A DNA stretch of 64,000 nt from Paenibacillus sp. PastM-3 (GTDB lineage Bacteria > Bacillota > Bacilli > Paenibacillales > Paenibacillaceae): the NCBI RefSeq assembly GCF_029893965.1, contig NZ_JARXXP010000003.1, positions 372,001 through 436,000 of the forward strand, read 5' to 3'. Within the stretch, counting starts at the first letter, position 1. Each line of letters begins with the position of its first letter. Of this stretch, positions 61,350 to 64,000 are shown in pieces. Under the pieces are notes generated by a model. It searched no databases. It saw nothing but the letters and a program-made list of their open reading frames with translations, and had not been told where the DNA came from. A program made the position numbers and the translations under genes.

Positions 61350-62554
61350 ACGTTCTAGTAATTAACTCCGGAAGTTCTTCTTTGAAATATCAGCTGTACA
61401 ATATGACTGATGAGTCTGTTCTGGCCAAAGGTCTGGTAGAGCGCATCGGGATGGATTCCTCCATTCTGACTCATAAGCCGACCGGCAAACAGGAAGTAAC
61501 CGAAGTCAGCGAAATTCTGGAGCACAACACTGCAATCCGCAAAGTGCTTGCCTGCCTGACTGACAGCGAGCATGGTGTAATCAGCTCCATTGAAGAAATC
61601 AATGCCGTTGGTCACCGTGTTGTGCACGGCGGTGAGTTCTTTAAGGAATCCGCCCTGGTGGACGGCGACGCCAAGTCCAAAATCCGCCAGCTGTTTGACC
61701 TTGCACCGCTGCATAACCCTGCTGCAGTAATGGGGATTACAGCAACTGAAATCAATATGCCGGGTGTACCGCAGGCCGTTATTTTTGACACTGCCTTCCA
61801 CCAGACTATGCCGGAAAAAGCCTATATGTACGCCATTCCGAGAGTGCTGTACAACAAATACAAAGTCCGCCGCTACGGCGCGCACGGTACTTCACATGAC
61901 TTCGTAAGCAAAGCTGCTGCCGAGTATCTGGACCGTCCGCTGGAAGATCTGAAGATCATTACCTGTCACATCGGTAACGGTGCCAGTGTAACTGCGGTTC
62001 AGGGCGGAGTGTCTGTTGACACTTCCATGGGGATGACCCCGCTGGAAGGCCTGATGATGGGTACACGCAGCGGTGACCTCGATCCGGCTATCGTTCCTTA
62101 TGTAATGAACAAGGAGGAGCTGTCTGTCGGCGAAGTGAACTCCATGCTGAACAAGCACAGCGGTCTGCTGGCTATTTCCGGCGTGAGCAGCGACATGCGT
62201 GACATTATCGACGGAGCGGAGAAGGGCGAAGCCAATTCCACGCTTGCTTTTGAAATGTATGAATACCGTCTGCGCAAATACATCGGTTCTTATGCAGCAG
62301 CTATGAACGGTGTAGATATTATCGTCTTCACAGCAGGTGTTGGCGAGAATGCCTCACTGCTGCGTGAACGGGTACTGAACAATTTGACGTTCCTGGGCAT
62401 CGAGCTTGATGCTGAGGCTAACAAGGTCCGTTCCGGTGATCCGCGCCGCATCTCCACTGCTGATTCCAAGGTGCAGGTGCTGGTGGTTCCGACAAACGAA
62501 GAGCTTGTCATTGCCCGCGATACCTATCGCCTGGTGCAAGGAATTAACGGCTAA
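61346..62554 (+). CDS. ackA: Acetate kinase
   Basis: Makes ATP from acetyl phosphate or the reverse. MNVLVINSGSSSLKYQLY at the start and HRVVHGGEFF near 90 are the first signatures; HIGNGASVTAVQGG near 207 and GVDIIVFTAGVGENAS near 321 form the nucleotide site. The 402-aa length fits acetate kinase, rather than butyrate kinase (about 360). The ATG overlaps the previous stop. asnS follows after 21 bases. Confidence 0.95.
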   Translation: MNVLVINSGSSSLKYQLYNMTDESVLAKGLVERIGMDSSILTHKPTGKQEVTEVSEILEHNTAIRKVLACLTDSEHGVISSIEEINAVGHRVVHGGEFFKESALVDGDAKSKIRQLFDLAPLHNPAAVMGITATEINMPGVPQAVIFDTAFHQTMPEKAYMYAIPRVLYNKYKVRRYGAHGTSHDFVSKAAAEYLDRPLEDLKIITCHIGNGASVTAVQGGVSVDTSMGMTPLEGLMMGTRSGDLDPAIVPYVMNKEELSVGEVNSMLNKHSGLLAISGVSSDMRDIIDGAEKGEANSTLAFEMYEYRLRKYIGSYAAAMNGVDIIVFTAGVGENASLLRERVLNNLTFLGIELDAEANKVRSGDPRRISTADSKVQVLVVPTNEELVIARDTYRLVQGING

Positions 62555-62575
62555 ATTAGAGGAGAGATTTCAGGC

Positions 62576-63871
62576 ATGGCTAACAAAAGTGTGATCAAGA
62601 ATGTGAATGAGCATGTGGGAGAGAGTGTTGTCATCGGCTGTTGGGTGAACAACAAGCGCTCCAGCGGTAAAATTCAATTCCTGCAGCTTCGGGATGGTAC
62701 AGGCTATATCCAGGGTGTTGTGGTGAAATCGGAAGTGCCTGAGCAGGTCTGGGACGATGCCAAGAGCCTCACCCAGGAAAGCTCGCTGTATGTAACCGGC
62801 ATTATCCGTGAGGAGCCGCGCAGCCAATCCGGGTATGAAATGACTGTTACCGGTATCGAAGTACTGCATCTCACTGAGAATTATCCGATTACCCCTAAGG
62901 AGCATGGCGTTGACTTCCTGATGGATCACCGTCATCTCTGGCTGCGCTCTTCTAAGCAGCGTGCGGTACTGGTAATCCGTGCGGAAATTATCCGCGCGAT
63001 TCAGCAGTTCTTTAACGAAAACGGCTTTACCAAGGTGGACCCGCCGATTCTTACTCCAACCTCGGCTGAAGGAACCACCAACCTGTTCCACACGAAGTAT
63101 TTCGATGAGGATGCGTACCTTACACAGAGCGGACAGCTGTACATGGAAGCTGCAGCTATGGCGCTGGGCCGGGTCTATTCCTTCGGGCCGACCTTCCGTG
63201 CCGAGAAATCGAAGACCCGCCGCCATCTGATTGAGTTCTGGATGATTGAGCCGGAAATGGCCTTCACCGATCATGAAGAGAGCCTTAAAGTGCAGGAGAA
63301 TTTCATCAGCTTTATCGTGCAATCCGTATTGACGAACTGCCGCGCCGAGCTTGAAGCGGTGGGCCGCGATGTATCCAAGCTGGAGAACATCAAAGCGCCG
63401 TTCCCGCGGATTACCTATGATGATGCGATCAAGTTCCTGAATGATAACGGCCATGAAATTGCCTGGGGCGATGACTTCGGTGCACCGCATGAAACGGCGA
63501 TCGCCGAAGCCAACGACAAGCCGGTATTCATTACGCACTATCCGGCATCATTTAAGGCATTCTATATGAAGCCGCACCCTGAACGTCCAGAGGTTGTGCT
63601 CTGCGCGGATATGATTGCACCTGAAGGCTACGGTGAAATCATCGGCGGTTCGCAGCGTATCGACGATCCGCTACTACTGGAACAGCGCTTCAAAGAGCAT
63701 AATCTTTCCATGGATACTTACAAGTGGTATATGGACCTGCGTACCTACGGTTCCGTGCCTCATTCCGGCTTCGGTCTCGGACTTGAGCGCACAGTAGCCT
63801 GGATCTGCGGTCTGGATCATGTGCGTGAAACGATTCCGTTCCCGCGTACACTGTACCGTCTATACCCTTAA
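62576..63871 (+). CDS. asnS: Asparaginyl-tRNA synthetase
   Basis: Class IIb aminoacyl-tRNA synthetase of 431 aa. The N-terminal OB-fold anticodon-binding domain spans about residues 15-105 ([20 protein letters not shown]). Motif 2 is [10 protein letters not shown]...[14 protein letters not shown] near 203-227, and motif 3 is [16 protein letters not shown] near 397-412. The last segment, [13 protein letters not shown], is typical of AsnRS. Start after AGAGGAGAG. Confidence 0.97.
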   Translation: MANKSVIKNVNEHVGESVVIGCWVNNKRSSGKIQFLQLRDGTGYIQGVVVKSEVPEQVWDDAKSLTQESSLYVTGIIREEPRSQSGYEMTVTGIEVLHLTENYPITPKEHGVDFLMDHRHLWLRSSKQRAVLVIRAEIIRAIQQFFNENGFTKVDPPILTPTSAEGTTNLFHTKYFDEDAYLTQSGQLYMEAAAMALGRVYSFGPTFRAEKSKTRRHLIEFWMIEPEMAFTDHEESLKVQENFISFIVQSVLTNCRAELEAVGRDVSKLENIKAPFPRITYDDAIKFLNDNGHEIAWGDDFGAPHETAIAEANDKPVFITHYPASFKAFYMKPHPERPEVVLCADMIAPEGYGEIIGGSQRIDDPLLLEQRFKEHNLSMDTYKWYMDLRTYGSVPHSGFGLGLERTVAWICGLDHVRETIPFPRTLYRLYP

Positions 63872-63893
63872 ATAAAGTGAAAGGGGCAGAAGT

Positions 63894-64000
63894 ATGGACG
63901 GCAGAGGATGGAATACCTGGGGTGAGGGCGCAGCGTTTGGCCTTCAGCACGGGATGGCCGTCATTCCTTATGCACTCTTAAAATATTACCGGAAGCTGAA
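63894..64000 (+). CDS. dnaD: DNA replication initiation protein DnaD, N-terminal part (cut by window edge)
   Basis: The first 35 codons of a gene that continues past the window. The segment EGAAFGLQHGMAVIPYALLKYYRKL resembles the start of the DnaD winged-helix domain (a Q-G...IP..LL..Y pattern). GAAAGGGGC lies 10 bases before the ATG. In B. subtilis dnaD follows asnS, which supports the call. DnaD helps load the replicative helicase. Confidence 0.8.
   Translation, partial: MDGRGWNTWGEGAAFGLQHGMAVIPYALLKYYRKL

Overview
The window reads as core chromosome of an aerobic, endospore-forming member of the Paenibacillaceae, most likely Paenibacillus. The evidence is a moderately GC-rich sequence with strong AGGAGG-type ribosome binding sites, sigma-A promoters (several with extended TGnTATAAT -10 elements), sporulation genes (ypeB, spoVIF, spoIVA, ypjB) and a gene order close to the Bacillus subtilis ypeB-to-asnS arc (recalled, not aligned). 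Almost every gene is on the + strand; the one clear exception is a YitT-family gene at 41720-42589. I see no rRNA, tRNA, insertion sequence, prophage or CRISPR array.

Layout. 1-12.5 kb: germination protein YpeB (cut by the window edge), a PilZ protein, cmk, plsC, an S1-domain protein, der, plsY, gpsA, spoVIF, small membrane and lipoproteins around a nucleotidyltransferase-ferredoxin pair, spoIVA and the HU gene. 12.6-19.9 kb: mtrB (TRAP), then a quinone block hepS-menG-mqnP-ubiX-mqnA-hepT, ndk and cheR. 20.4-31.9 kb: aromatic amino acid block aroC-aroB-aroH-trpEDCFBA-hisC-tyrA, in which trpE is preceded by a TRAP-controlled attenuator. 32.5-36.9 kb: an ECF sigma/anti-sigma pair, a histidine phosphatase, an unrecognised protein, a gamma carbonic anhydrase, an IDEAL-domain protein and YpiF. 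37.1-40.9 kb: the menaquinol:cytochrome c reductase qcrABC, ypjA and ypjB. 40.9-41.7 kb: a gene-free stretch between convergent genes with a four-part dyad repeat and 9-bp tandem repeats. 42.7-55.2 kb: mazG-like, dapB, mgsA, bshB1, bshA, cca, birA, panBCD and dinG. 55.3-64 kb: rex, an MTA/SAH-type deaminase, ypmB, an FtsH-like protease with an overlapping membrane partner, hbd, ackA, asnS and the start of dnaD.

How the genes work together. The shikimate branch makes chorismate, which feeds tryptophan (trp genes), tyrosine/phenylalanine (aroH, tyrA, hisC) and menaquinone (mqnA begins the futalosine route; hepS/hepT make the side chain; mqnP, ubiX and menG act later). Menaquinone then feeds the bc complex encoded by qcrABC, and Rex would sense the resulting NADH/NAD balance. 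mtrB and its RNA target lie 10 kb apart in the same window.

Best candidates for a second look: (1) the trp leader, where an 11-12 triplet TRAP site and a competing antiterminator/terminator pairing can be read directly; (2) an FtsH-like protease without the usual extracytoplasmic domain, whose start overlaps a gene for a membrane-anchored extracytoplasmic protein, which looks like a two-gene FtsH; (3) a four-element palindromic repeat at 41204-41386; (4) a long leader with an intrinsic terminator in front of panB; (5) a DinG with both an exonuclease domain and a full four-cysteine cluster motif; (6) a BirA without its DNA-binding domain.
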